From contig JACGCM010001011.1 of assembly GCA_014058105.1 (NCBI GenBank), positions 2,237,501-2,301,500 of the forward strand: 64,000 nucleotides of DNA. Direction: 5' to 3'. Numbering within the stretch: the first letter of the stretch is position 1; every line of letters starts with the position of its first letter. The notes under the pieces were generated by a model, which did no database searches, was not told where the DNA came from, and saw nothing but the letters and a program-made list of their open reading frames with translations. Below, piece by piece: positions 10,483 to 22,010 of the stretch. Both the position numbers and the translations under genes were made by a program. This DNA is from Kingdonia uniflora. Lineage: Eukaryota; Streptophyta; Magnoliopsida; Ranunculales; Circaeasteraceae.

Positions 10483-13400
10483 GGACACAAAAATGGGAGG
10501 TAATGATTCCGATTTCTCTTTTACTATAACATCAGGTGCTTATGTTATTGATACAAAAGAATAGATTTTAGATTAGGGTGCTACTTATCATATTTGTCCC
10601 GAAAGGGCGTGTTTTTCTAGTTTGAAAATGCTAGAAGATGGAGCAGTGATGATGGCAAATGATAATCCTTGCCATATCATAGAGATATGTATTATTCGTC
10701 TAAAGTTGCATAATGGGTTGGCTAAAGATATTAATGAGGTTCGGTATATTTTGATAATGAGTAAGAACATTATCTAGACGGGGACACTTGAAGTGTAAGG
10801 CTGCAAGGTTATGTATCAGAATGGGGTAAAGAGGGTTCTTAAGGGAGCCATGGTTATATTGATGGATCGCGGAAGAAGTAATAACTTATACTATTTGGAT
10901 GGTACGGCTGTTCTTGATAAGGTTTCTACTGCGGTAACAGAGGAGACCACTTCCAAAGATACTACACGGCTATAGCACATACGTTTGGTACATGCGAGAA
11001 AAAAATCTTTGAGAGTTCTCGCAAACTGGGGGCTTTTGAAAGGTGCCAAGATGTACAAATTGAATTTTTGCGAGTACTGCGTTCTGGGAAAGCAGACAAG
11101 AGTTAAGTTTGGCACCGTGATCCACCGTACTCGTTGAATTTTTGATTATGTTTACTCTGATGTTTGGGGACCCTCTAAGAATTTATCGCTAGGGGGGAAG
11201 CATTACATCTTTTATGGATGACTTTTCTATGTGTGTTTGGGTGTACACTATGAAGATGAAAGATAAAGTCCTAGAAATTTTTATGACGTGGAAGGAGTTA
11301 ATTGAGACTCAGACCGGCAAAAATATCAAGTCGCTCCGTTTTGATAATGGTAGGGAGTACACTAGTAATCCATTCTTACAAGTGTGCTGAGATGAGAAGA
11401 TAGTTCGACACTTCACGGTTAGAGAGACACCGCAACAAAATGAGGTAGCCGAGCGCATGAACCATACTTTCCTGGAGAAGATGTTGTGTATGTTGTCCAA
11501 TTTTGGGTTGGATAAGGCATTTTGGGTTGAGGCTTTGACATATGCATGTTATCTCATTAATAGGTTACCTTCAGCTGTAATTGAGGATAAAACCCCAATA
11601 GAAGCTTGGTCGGGATAACCTGCTATCCGACATACAATCATGTTAAGGATGGTAAGTTGGATCCATGAGCAAGGAAGGCCATTTTTCTGGGTAAGAAGAA
11701 GGGTGTGATAGGTTACAAGTTATGGAATACGAGAGACCGAATGATCATTCTAAGCGGAGATGTGACTTTTGATGAGGCTTCTATGATAAAGCCACATGAC
11801 TTTTGGCACACAGAGGGGACGACCAGCAGGGTATTACAGCGGGTGAAGATTGATGCATCTTCACATTTGCCAGAGAGTTCTGTACTTAGAGGGGGGTCAT
11901 CTACCAATATGACAATGGGTAATTAGCCATTATTACATATTCCAAATGATGTAGACATGAATAAAGGTAGAGCATTTGGTAGTACGGAAAAAGTGATTCT
12001 GGTGGCGGAGTCAATCGCAAAGAGTAAACCAAAAAGGGATGTAAGCAAACAAAGGTTATGGTGCTTCCAAAGGCGAAGGCCATAGTAACCTATGCACTTC
12101 CGGTCGTTGAAGAGGATGTTCATTCCACCTATAAGGGAGCTATTTACGGTTATGAGACTAAACATTGGGAAGGAACAATGAAGGAAGAGATGTATTCTCT
12201 TTTCAAGAATGGAACTTGGGAACTTTCAAATTTGTCGAAAGGAAAGAAACTGATCGGTTGTAAATGGGTTTACACAAAGAAAAAAAGATCTCTTAGTCGT
12301 GATATACGCTTTAAGGTAAGGTTCGCAGCCATGGGCTATGCTTAAAGGGAGGGAATAGATTACAATGAGATTTTTCTCCGATAGTGAAACATTCCTCCAT
12401 TCGTTTCCTATTGGCCTTGGTAGCGCAATTCAATTTGGAGTTACAACAACTCGATGTTAAGATGACGCTCTTGCATGGAAATTTGAAAGAAGAGATCTAT
12501 ATGACTCAACCGAGTGAGTTTACGGCTGTGAGGAAGGAAGACTATGTATGTAAGCTGAAAAGGTCGTTGTACGGTTTGAAGCAGTCTCCAAGACAATGGT
12601 ACAAATGGTTTGATCAGTTTATGATTAGGCAGAAGTACAAGCGAAGTCATTATGACTATTGTGTCTACTTACCCAAGCTACGTAATGGGTCCTTTATTTA
12701 CTTGCTTTCGTATGTGAATGATATGGTTATTGCGTGTAAGTACAAAAGAGCGATTGATAAGTTAAAAAAGCAAATGAATGAAGAATTTGAAATAAAGGAT
12801 CTTGGTGATGAGAAAAAGATTCTTGGTATGGTGATTCATATAGATAGAGAGAATGGAACGGTGCGTATCTCTCAGACTTTGCATATGAGGAAGCCACTTC
12901 AATGATTTGGTATTGATGGTGACACAAAATCTGTAAGTACTCACCTTGCTCCTCATTTTAAGCTTAAGGCTTCTATGTCTCCAAACACTGATGATGAACG
13001 TGATTATATAAGTTAAGTTCCTTATGCTAGCGCGGTTGGTAAATTGATGTATGCTATGGTATATGTACTCGGCCAGATATTTTATAGGTGGTTGGTATGG
13101 TTAATCGATACATGCATGATCCGGGTAGAGATCATTGATTCTGCGATATATCAAAGGTAATGTGGATATTTGGAATTTCATAAACAAGATTTAATTAATC
13201 GATTTTATGTGGGTTATGTGGATTTTGACTATATGGGTGATTTGGATAAACGGTGGTCTACTACTAGGAACGTGTTTACATTGGGTGGAGGGCCGGTTAG
13301 TTGGAGATCCACGCTACAGTCAACGGTGGTACTATCCACTATCGAGGCAGAGTATATGGCGGTAACTGAGGCGATAAAGGAATTTATTTGGATGAAAGGT

Positions 13401-13655
13401 CTTCTGCGCGATCTAGGCATTAAGATGGATCATCTTGATATTTTCTATGATAGTCAGATCTCTATCTTCTTGGCCAAAGATTAGGTTCATCGTCAACGTA
13501 CAAAACATATTAATGTACGTTATCACTTTGTTAGAAAAGTTCTAGAAGAAGGTGAGATTCTGTTAAAGAATATTCACACCAAAGATAACCCGGCGGATAT
13601 GTTTACGAAAGTTGTTTCGGGAATTAAGTTCAATCAATATTTGGGATTAGTTTAA
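10483..13655 (+). pseudogene. pol of copia 1 (protease, integrase, RT, RNase H)
   Basis: In order: a protease remnant near 10560 (L-D-stop-G-A-T-Y-H-I); the pre-integrase H-x-R-L-V-H-A segment near 10980; integrase around 11140-11600 with Y-S-D-V-W-G-P; RT from about 12160 (C-K-W-V-Y, then Q-L-D-V-K-M at 12450, Y-G-L-K-Q-S-P-R-Q-W at 12570); RNase H near 13330 (S-T-I-E-A-E-Y-M-A). The RT catalytic box reads Y-V-N-D-M at about 12713 instead of Y-V-D-D, so the first catalytic Asp is lost. Numerous stops and frameshifts confirm that it is inactive. From 13656 to 13980 there is only a G/T-rich degenerate repeat. Confidence 0.85.
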
Positions 13656-13734
13656 TTTCTTCATGTTGATTGATTAGATTGTTTTGTGAACTACGGGTGA
13701 CTTGATCCATAGAGGTACGTAGGCAACCATTGAT

Positions 13735-13970
13735 TTGGTGCAGTCGATTTTGGTTCCTTGGGACATTTGGTTTGGTTCTTGGTCTTTTGGGATACTTGGT
13801 TTGGATTTTGTCCTTTTAGGGATGTTTGATTTTGTTTTGTTTCCTTGGGCCATTTTTATGTTTAGGTCTTTGGGGACATTTGATAGCGGAAAGTGTTTGT
13901 TTGGGTCTATTTGGTCAGTTTCTATGTTCGGCTCAGATTTTGGTTTGTTTGGTTGGGGAAATCTTCATCG
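13735..13970. repeat. G/T-rich degenerate tandem repeat before 3' LTR
   Basis: Phrases such as TTGGGACATTTGGTTTGG, TTGGGATACTTGG and TTGGGGACATTTG recur irregularly with a period near 20-30 bp. There is almost no A/C on the plus strand. It lies between the RNase H end and the polypurine tract and does not look coding, although it is open in two frames. Confidence 0.6.
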
Positions 13971-13980
13971 AGGTGGAGAA

Positions 13981-14525
13981 TTCTAGGGCTGCCTATTGCC
14001 TTGGTTGTTTGAATGAGGTTGATAGTTGCTCGAACAACCTTTTGGCAACCCCCTGGAATTTTGGCCTTAAAGTCCAAGTATTTCAAGCGACTTCATATTT
14101 CGTTCGAACGATCTTTGTTAAACCCCCTAGAATTTTGGCCCAGACGTAAATTTTGTTCGAACGACTCCAAATTTCATTCGAACAAAATCTGGGAACTCTA
14201 TTTTTTGGTGGTTTTTAAACCACTTGATTGCCTCAAGATTTGAGCAATTGTAAAGAGGTCCCTAGTATATAAAGGGAAACTTATCCTTTGAGAGCCATCC
14301 TTTAGTGAGATAAAATTAGGGAGGATTTCTTGAGTGAGAAATCCTAATTGGGATTGAGTGATTGTAATCGGGATCTAGAATAAAATTTTTCTCTCTCAAA
14401 CAGTGGACGTATGCAATTTGCCGAACCACCTTAAACTTGGCGTTGTGTGTATTCCGTTGATTGTGCTTGTTTGTGACTAACCTAAATCGAGTTGGAGTTT
14501 CGACTTCCGGGCTTGTGACACAATA
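13981..14525 (+). repeat. 3' LTR of copia 1
   Basis: It aligns with 8969-9529 throughout, including the CCCTGGAATTTTGGCC duplication and three exact TTCGAA sites. The start has decayed to TTCTAGGGC and the end to CACAATA. The many differences from the 5' LTR suggest an old insertion. Confidence 0.85.
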
Positions 14526-14719
14526 GATGGGACACTAATAACTTGTACAAATAGTGTAACATTCATGGGGGATTCCCCCAGCGAAAAAGAAAACACCTCC
14601 ATCCATTACGGATTATTTTGCTTAGAGAAAACTCCTTCATGCACTGGCTTAGTCTCTTAAAGAAATCAATGCATAGGGATTTAAGTGGTGATTTCATCTA
14701 AGTTTTTGAGCTACGTGAA

Positions 14720-15000
14720 TTATGACTATAAGGGTACCCCCACCAGAACATGGACCTTCACACTGCAAATCCCTACCAGAATATGTTCCTTTTGGAAGCA
14801 AACTCTCACCGAAAGGCATTCATTCACGGGCATTTTCAATACGAAGTTCATTAGCAAATCTACCTAAAATGGTTCCAATTCAATCTGGATTTCCTTCTTC
14901 GAGCATATAGAGTACCTGTCACATTTCACTTGGCCTTCTCTTAGGGTCTTCTTCAAGGCAACATAGAGCCACATGAACTAGAGAGTTTGCTTACTCATCG
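14720..15000 (-). pseudogene. Receptor-like kinase C-terminal fragment 2 (left of MULE 1)
   Basis: The reverse strand reads V-H-V-A-L-C-C-L-E-E-D-P-K-R-R-P-S-E-M, a stop, then Q-V-L-Y-M-L-E-E-G, followed by R-F-A-N-E-L-R-I-E. This is kinase subdomain XI and tail. The rest of the kinase domain is found in the same orientation at 21142-22010, on the other side of a 6.1 kb MULE. The two pieces therefore look like one RLK pseudogene interrupted by the transposon. Two in-frame stops are visible. Confidence 0.75.
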
Positions 15001-15367
15001 ACTTCCCATCCTCTATCTAAATTGACTTATGTCCTGATATTTCTATGCATATTTGACTTAAGTCCTGCCATTTAGCAAAATAATTGACCGCAGTTGACCC
15101 ACATTTGACTGAATCAACAAATTTTAAAGATAAGTTTTCCCTTTTACAATTTAAAACAAAAAAAAACAAAAAAAATACCGCCTCGATAAACTTACCTTTA
15201 GTATCCGACGATGCACAACTGTCGACCGTTGCTCGTCGTTGCGGCCAAAACCATTTCTCTCTCTCTCTCCCTCTCTCCAATTTGAGTTTCCTGCTTCCTC
15301 TCCAAGTTTCAACCAAGTTTCCTATTTTGAAACAAAAAATACAAAAAATAAACAAAGCTAATTTAGC

Positions 15368-16215
15368 CATGGGAGGTGATTCTGAAACACAAACAAAGGT
15401 AATTTAGCATTACTGCAAGCTGTGTTATAGTCTTAATTGAAAAAAATAAAGCTTTTAGTCCATAAATAAAATTTCAGAGAGAAAGAACTAAAGCTTATCT
15501 TCTTTACAAACAGAGGGGGTTATGTCTAATATATTGTTATTCCAAATTCCAAACATATGTTGTTTTTCCAAATTCCAAATTCCAAATTCCAAACAGAGGG
15601 GGTTAAGACTAAAGCTTATGTTCTTTGTACTTTGTACTTTGTACTGTCTAATGTATATCTCTTATGTGGGACTGTTGTTGTTATTCCAAATTGTAGTGTG
15701 TAATATGTTACCTTCAAGGCCACTCCCCTGACTGTTTCCCTTGGCTATACACCAAATGTAGGTTTCCTCATTGTGATGGCATTAGGTAGCTTATGACTTT
15801 ATACACAACAAAGAACTACAACATAAAATATCTCAAGTGTCAACACTCAAAATGCACTAAATTTCAATGGTTAATTGATGCAAATGTTAAATCTAGAAAT
15901 TCTATTGGGACCTCCTCTGAAAGTGGGTACTTTGGGTGTGGTAGTTCATCTCATTGGATTAGAGATTGCCCTTGGAAAGAATCCAAATATGAAGTATAAG
16001 GTTTTTTTGTGACAATGATGCTTCTTACTTCTAGGCAAGATCATAGTTATGGGCATAAGTATTTGAAATGTTTTACTTGTGACAATTTCAAGTGGTTGAA
16101 GGCTGCTTTAGAAGATTTCAAGGAAGGCAAGAATGGAAAGCTTAATGTGAAGGTCAATGTAGAGATGGTGCTAGATGAATTCATTAAGGAGTTTAAAACA
16201 AAAACATGTGTTTGA
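15368..16215 (+). pseudogene. GRF-type zinc-finger / zinc-knuckle gene of MULE 1
   Basis: ATG at 15369 opens a short exon (M-G-G-D-S-E-T-Q-T-K) that ends at a GT donor (AAAG|GTAATTT, 15396-15402). Downstream, about 15760-15875 reads C-R-F-P-H-C-D-G-I, then K-Y-L-K-C-Q-H-S-K-C-T-K-F-Q-W-L, the C...C...C-x-F-x-W pattern of GRF zinc fingers. At 15930-15980 lies C-G-S-S-S-H-W-I-R-D-C-P, a CCHC knuckle whose first Cys has become Tyr. A second GRF-like piece (Y-L-K-C-F-T-C-D-N-F-K-W-L) and a charged helix run to a stop at 16213-16215. An in-frame stop near 15784 and frame changes suggest decay or unmodelled introns. GRF fingers bind nucleic acid in other proteins; a role here is inference. Confidence 0.6.
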
Positions 16216-16374
16216 AAGCATGAATGTAATGATTTGAAAACAAGAATGTATAGTTTTAATTGTATAAATTAGATTATGTAGTATGCCTCATTCTCTTCCC
16301 TTCTTTTTATGTCCTCATAAGCATTTCACCATTCCAAAATTTGTACTTCACCACAAGAGCTAGACATATAGAAA

Positions 16375-16990
16375 TTCACATACAGCATCACATACATGTA
16401 GGGTTGCTTCACATATAGAAATTCAACACAAATAGAGTTGCTTCACATACAACATCACATATAGAGTTGCTTCACATACAACATCAGATATAAAGTTACT
16501 TCACATATAGAAATTCACATACAACAACACATTGACAAACTGGAGCACAATATATTCATATAAACAGTGACATTGGATCTAACATTCATATAGACACAAT
16601 ATATTCATATAGACAGTGACATTGGATCAACATTGGATCAACATTCATATAGACAGTAGCACAATATATTCATATAGACATAATATATTCATATAGACAG
16701 TGACAATATATTCATATAAACTGCTTTACATTCAAACTTATATTCTCACTCATAACCAATGACATTGGATCAACATTCAAACTGCAACACAACATTAACA
16801 GTCAAACTGCAACACAATATATTCATAAGCAGTTAAACTACAACATAACACAACACAACACAACACAATATACTCCATTATATTCATAAATAGTCAAACT
16901 GCAACACAACATTAACATTGACAAACTGCAGTAGAGTGACATTGTTTCACATTCATAAACTGCAACAAAAATACTTGAACACATTGTATC
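16375..16990. repeat. Irregular AT-rich minisatellite between the convergent MULE genes
   Basis: Phrases such as CACATATAGAAATTCACATAC, TTCATATAGACAGTGACATT, GGATCAACATTCA and ACTGCAACACAACATTAACA recur many times in shuffled order. The block separates the 3' ends of the plus-strand zinc-finger gene and the minus-strand transposase. It has no coding look and probably forms the overlapping 3' UTR and termination zone. Confidence 0.7.
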
Positions 16991-17099
16991 AACATACCCC
17001 AAAACACATTGTTAACAGAAAGTTCAAAGCCTCCAATTTTTCCTGGGTGGCTTGAAGGTTCTCTTATAAGGATTTGCTGGAACATCTGTCCTTGGTGGC

Positions 17100-20000
17100 A
17101 TGGGTGGTATCACCAGTGGTGGCCTCTATTGTGATTGTGGAGCTTCTGCAGGGACTGAGTTACTCAACCACTCATCTACAAACCTTTGGTCATTTGTTTG
17201 CATAGTTCTTCCCCTCCCTCTGCCAGTATTTAAACCCCTTGTAACACCTTGAGTTCTTCCCCTCCCTCTTCCAAAATTTGATAAATTTGATGGAGTTGAA
17301 ACATCTCCAGTCCTTCCCCTCCCTCTGCCAGCATTGGATGAATTTGGATGCCCTCCCACTACTACCCCTTCTTCCAACTATGGGTATTGTTTGTGCTTGA
17401 GTAACATCTGATTGCTGTGACAGACTGAAGTATACTCTGGTTGACTTTTTTGATGGTCTTCCCTTTGCTTAGGTATAGGTGGTGGATGAATTTGGATAGG
17501 TTCAGCTTTGCAAGTTTTTTTATTATGCCCAAAAGCACCACATTTCCCACATCTTTTTTGTTCTTTATTCACCTCATCATCACCTTTGATTCTCTCCTTT
17601 CTAGGTCTTCCCCTCCCTCTCTACAATGGTGGTGGATCAACTACATAAGGTGGCTACATAAGAAACAACAAATTAACAAAACACAATTAGAAGTGAGGCA
17701 TAAGAAGCAACAAAAAAATAGTGTGTATACATTATAACTTGCAGAGGCCCAATATATAATACCAGATAACAAAAAGAACATAATACAAAAAAGAACATAA
17801 TACCAAATACTTATAGAGGCCCAGTATATAACAAAAAGAGCATAATACTACTGGATGTATAATAATAATATATGTATAATACTGGATGTAATACCATTAA
17901 TGAATAATTTTAACTTACAAAGGCCCAGTGTGTATTATCAGATATTGGATCTATAATACCACTATATGTGGCCACATATGAAGCAACAAAGTGATATGGT
18001 GAAAAAAACTGCAAGGGAATCAAATGATAATGCATGAGACAGTGAGTAAAATCAAATGAAAAAAAGTAATAAATAAAGAAATTTAATAAATTAAGAAAAT
18101 ATATTTCTTACCTTTTCAATGATTGCCTCCTTGGGATTAATACACTTGCAGAATGGATACAAGGCATTCCTGTCAATTGCCACTCAATGCATTGGCAAGT
18201 TCTCTTTTCTAGATTTAGTACCCACTTTGCCCCAGTACTAGAGATTGAAACCCATTCATTCTTGTCACCTTCTTCCATATCATACTCCTCATAATGTGCC
18301 ATTAAATACTCAAGATGTTTAACTGCTCTTGGTACCAAACCACCTTGATCCCATGACTCTGCTTTGGTTAATCTCTAAAACATTAGTTTTATAAGCATCA
18401 AACTTAGTCTCTCAAATGTTTTAGTTAGTGGTTTATCTCTGATCTTCTTGATCTACCAATTGAAGGACTCACTAAAATTATTGGTTATGTGTTCACATTT
18501 TGCAGTACAATCAAAATGAGATCTACACCAATGCTCATATGGTTCTTTCTCCAAGTAGTCATTTGCCCCAGGGATGTTAATACCAAGTTGATCTAGAAAC
18601 TCTTGTTTTTCATTCTGCCTAAAAGCCCTTGCAGGTCCCCATGAAAGTCTTTCTATGTGTGCTCCCTTGTGGTATTTTTTCATGTTTTTAAACATGTGTT
18701 TGAAGTAAAACCTATGATTTGCATGTGGAAAAATCTCTACCACTGAATCAATAAGCCCCTTCTGCCTATCAGAGATAAAGGTCAATTTTCCTAGGTGTGC
18801 AGATAAGTAAGGTTTTATCTTAGTAAGAAAATCAAACCAACTGTCTTTACATTCATTTATGTACATGTACACTCCAATTGGGAAAGAGCCATTGTTGGCA
18901 TCAAGACTAAATACAGATAGGTAATCCCCTCTATACTTCCCTTTTAAAGAACAACCATCTAGCCCCAATATAGGTCTACACCCCTTGACAAAGCCATTTA
19001 AAGATGCCTTGAAAGCCATAAGAGTACCAGTCCATCGTAGTGTGTCATCTTGCCTCCAGATTCTAGCTATGCTCCCAGGATTAGATTTCAAAATCTCCTC
19101 ACACAATAAAGGGAAGTCATGGTAACCCTGAGCATAAGACCCTACTATACTCTCTATGCAGATTTGTCTTGCATTCCAAGCAGTCTAAAAACTAATCTCA
19201 ACACCATACTTTATCATCATTTTGGCCTTAATTTCCTTGGGAGTCATTGCCCTCACATCTCTAACCAGTGATTCAACTTCTCTAGCAACCCATGCTGCAT
19301 TACACAAGGTATTTTGTGCCCCTAGCTTTCCTTCATAAGAATGTTGAAAGTTACCATGTCTTAAAACCATAGTGTGCCCATCATTGTTTCTTGATATAAA
19401 AAATAGCCGCTCACACTTTTCTTATGAATACTTTAGCCTTAGTCTAGTACTGCCATTCTTGATGCATGTATATGTGAAGTGGTTTAAAATTCCAAACCTT
19501 CTAATATGTTCTCTAGCTTCATATACAGTTGCCCATTACATCCCTACCTCAAGTTTTTTGAAACCAATTGTCAATGGTGTTTTGACTTTATCATCCTCCT
19601 ATTTACTATAAATATCATCCAATTCAACATTAACACTTTCAAATTCATTACCTCTTTCAAGATCTTCAGCAGTAGGAACATAATCCTCATCATCAGATGA
19701 GTGGATGCTATAATAACCATCCTCAGCCCCCAAACAATCAATCCCAACTTGGGCATACCTATCCCATCTCTCTTGTTCCTCATCTTTATCATCACATTCA
19801 CTTTCACTTTCTGCCATAATGTTCACTGGAATTTCTATCTCAAAATTATCTATTTCCTCTGTGTCAATCTCTTTGCAACTATGATAAACTTCAGGTAAAT
19901 CCTCCAAGTCTTCTCCTTCTTCTTTTGAGAGCACAACAGTCTTCTCCTTCTTCTTCTGTCTTTTGGCTGGCTTATTGGCAGCTTTGTTAGGTTTGGAAGG

Positions 20001-20468
20001 ACTCATTACCACTGTTTTTCCCTTTCTTTTAGCATTTGTCTAAATTGGGGCGGCCTTAACTGGGGTGCCCTTGGTATTTTTCTCTTTTGTCTCTATTGGG
20101 GATATGATATAATCTATATCATCTTCATCTAGAAGAACATACTCCCCAAGTTCATCAACCATCTCTCTTACTACATCTGTTGGCTCAGTGTAAAAATGTG
20201 TCCTCATTGGATAACTTTCATCACCTTGTGCTCACATGTCCCTCAAATCATCTTTACTCCTGACAACAAAAGGTAACCCATTGTACAAACACATAAGCTC
20301 TATCACATTCCCCTTTGGAATATAATTCCCTACCCCATGGTGGTCATTAACCTTGACTGCAATCTCTCTCACAAATTCTTCATAATTAATCCCCTCCCCA
20401 CATAATATTCCACACTTAATTCTCTTCCCCCCTGTATAATCACTGTCAACCCAACCTGTAGGACTCAT
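17100..20468 (-). pseudogene. mudrA-like MULE transposase of MULE 1
   Basis: ATG at 20468 starts a PB1-like N-terminal region. A Lys-rich then very acidic linker (20012-19600), the MULE catalytic core (19106-18453) and a SWIM zinc finger (C-Q-C-I-E-W...G-M-P-C-I-H, near 18200-18170) follow. The core keeps L-G-L-D-G-C-S-L-K-G (first Asp), F-I-S-D-R-Q-K-G (second Asp) and N-N-F-S-E-S-F-N. After an intron, the C-terminus has a CCHC knuckle (C-G-K-C-G-A-F-G-H-N-K-K-T-C, about 17545-17505) and G-R-G-R-G-R-T repeats (17340-17190). From 20468 to 18108 the frame is continuous with only in-frame stops and no frameshift. The protein would bind TIRs and cut and paste the element in the nucleus. The stops make it inactive as read. 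Confidence 0.85.
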
Positions 20469-21141
20469 TTTACCTCATTTTCCCCCATAGTTAATGAAAA
20501 CATGCCTCAAATCATATGAATGCCTACGTAGAGAAAACCCAGCCCAATACAATACAACAATGCTTCAAATCAGTACTAATATCCTAAAAAAAACACCAAT
20601 TGAGTAACAACCCCCAATTTAATTACAAACCCAAAAAAAATCCCAATTTCTAATAAACCATAAATTAGGTATCCAAATCATTCACATTGAGGCAGATATG
20701 GAGGGTACATACCTTGGGAAGGGAATATGTCTCAATATTTCCCCTTTTTCAGGTGGAGGGTACTCATCTTCACCATTATCAAAAATGGTGATGGGGGGTT
20801 ATCTTCATCTTTCAGTTTCATCTTGCCCTTAGCATTCTTCTACGAGTTCTCCTTCTTCTTCACCATTATAGAGAGAATTTAAGTCTCAAGAACAAATTGA
20901 AAAATAGAGAAAGACAAAGAGAAGAGCTGAGAAAGAAATAAAGAAATAAGAAGTTGGTCGTCGTGTTAATCACGTGCCTACAATGGTGTTTTCGTCTTTG
21001 TACACAATCAGATTTTAATTGGGTCAACTGCGGTCAATTGCAGTTGACCAAGGTCAAATTGCAAATAAATGACTATAATTACTTTTTTGCTAAATAGCAG
21101 GACTTAAGTCAAATATCCATATAAATATCAAGACATAAGTC

Positions 21142-22010
21142 TAAAAAGCTCATTTCTTATCTATCAGATCCACTGGATTTTTGTGTATTAATCTTTCTCG
21201 CAAAAAGGCATAGAAGGTTCACTCTTTCAGTGTAGAATTGCCACCTCTGACATAAATATCCCTGCCATCGCGGTCCAAACAAACATACCTCTGGCCATAA
21301 AATAGATTAAGAAGAACCTTGCCGTAACTATAAATATCACATTTATCCGAAATCTGATTTCCCCGAGATGACTCCCGGTACCCTGTACCTATCTGTCCCT
21401 CTAATTATTTTTGAACGAATCTCATCTTCATTTGTCAACTTAGAATGCACGAAATCAGACAAAATAGTTCAAAATTTCTCATCAAGAAGTATATTCTCTG
21501 GTTTAACGTCAAGATGTAATATCCGTGGGTAACAATCATGGTGAAGATATACAAGGGCTCTAACGACATCAACTGCAACCTTGTACCTTAATTTCCATGA
21601 TATAAATTGGCCAGTGGGACCATTCGTTCTGGGGAAAATCAAAGTGTCCAACGACCCTCTAGGAAAAAGATAATAGACGACAAAGGAATCTCCCCCAGCT
21701 TCCATCGTGTGACTGTAATATCCTCAAAGGCGTACAAGATGAACATGTTGCACGCTCGCGATTGGGGATATTTATGCTTTAAATATTCGTTTCCCATATT
21801 CCGCTCATTCTACTCTTTTCATTGCGATTGGCAAACCGTCCTCCAAGAGACCCTTGAAGACGGAACCTGATCAACCACTACCAAGCTTATCTCATAAATT
21901 ATTAGTGGCCAATTGGAGGTCTTTATAGCAAAATTCTCTAGGAAGCCTAGCAAGCTCCCTCATGTAGCCCTGATCATTTTGAGCCCCCACATTTTACGAA
22001 GCCATCAGAC
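21142..22010 (-). pseudogene. Receptor-like kinase catalytic-domain pseudogene (right of MULE 1)
   Basis: The reverse strand from about 22010 reads L-P-R-E-F-C-Y-K-D-L-Q-L-A-T-N-N, then the glycine loop L-G-S-G-stop-S-G-S-V-F-K-G and I-A-M-K-R (subdomain II Lys). Next come F-P-R-G-S-L-D, Y-L-H-H-D-C, and the catalytic loop H-L-D-V-K-P-E-N-I-L-L-D at about 21510-21480. L-S-D-F replaces D-F-G, and R-G-T and D-K-C-D-I-Y-S-Y-G follow toward 21310. The pattern is that of plant RLKs of the At5g20050 / S-domain type. The signal peptide and ectodomain are not visible. With 14720-15000 it forms one broken gene. Confidence 0.8.

Larger units (their letters stand above)
8969..14525 (+). mobile_element. 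Ty1/copia LTR retrotransposon (copia 1), near full length
   Basis: LTRs at 8969-9529 and 13981-14525 enclose gag and pol in the order protease, integrase, RT, RNase H, which defines Ty1/copia. The left LTR begins TGTTG and ends CAACA. A primer-binding site resembling initiator-Met tRNA (TTGGTGTCAGAACG) follows at 9530. A purine-rich tract, GAGGTGGAGAA (13970-13980), precedes the right LTR. Flanks are AATGG at 8964-8968 and GATGG at 14526-14530, a 4-of-5 match for a 5-bp target duplication. Many in-frame stops make it dead. It sits between RLK fragments. Confidence 0.9.
15024..21141 (-). mobile_element. Mutator-like element 1 (MULE), 6.1 kb with long TIRs
   Basis: The left end GACTTATGTCCTGATATTT (15024) is matched in inverted orientation by the right end (to 21141). 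Identity continues through GACTTAAGTCCTGC-ATTTAGCAAAA and, after an indel in the right arm, to a shared AATTGACCGCAGTTGACCCA. The inverted repeats therefore exceed 75 bp, as in MULEs. Inside, a mudrA-like transposase runs on the minus strand and a smaller zinc-finger gene on the plus strand, convergently. A 9-bp duplication is not clean: TCTAAATTG (left) and TCTAAAAAG (right) match 7 of 9 but overlap the TIR edge by a base or more. It lies inside an RLK pseudogene. Confidence 0.9.

Noticed and set aside
16375..16990. CRISPR-like or satellite array
   Set aside because: Repeat units are irregular in length and order with no fixed spacer size, and the genome is eukaryotic. It is an AT-rich minisatellite within a MULE.
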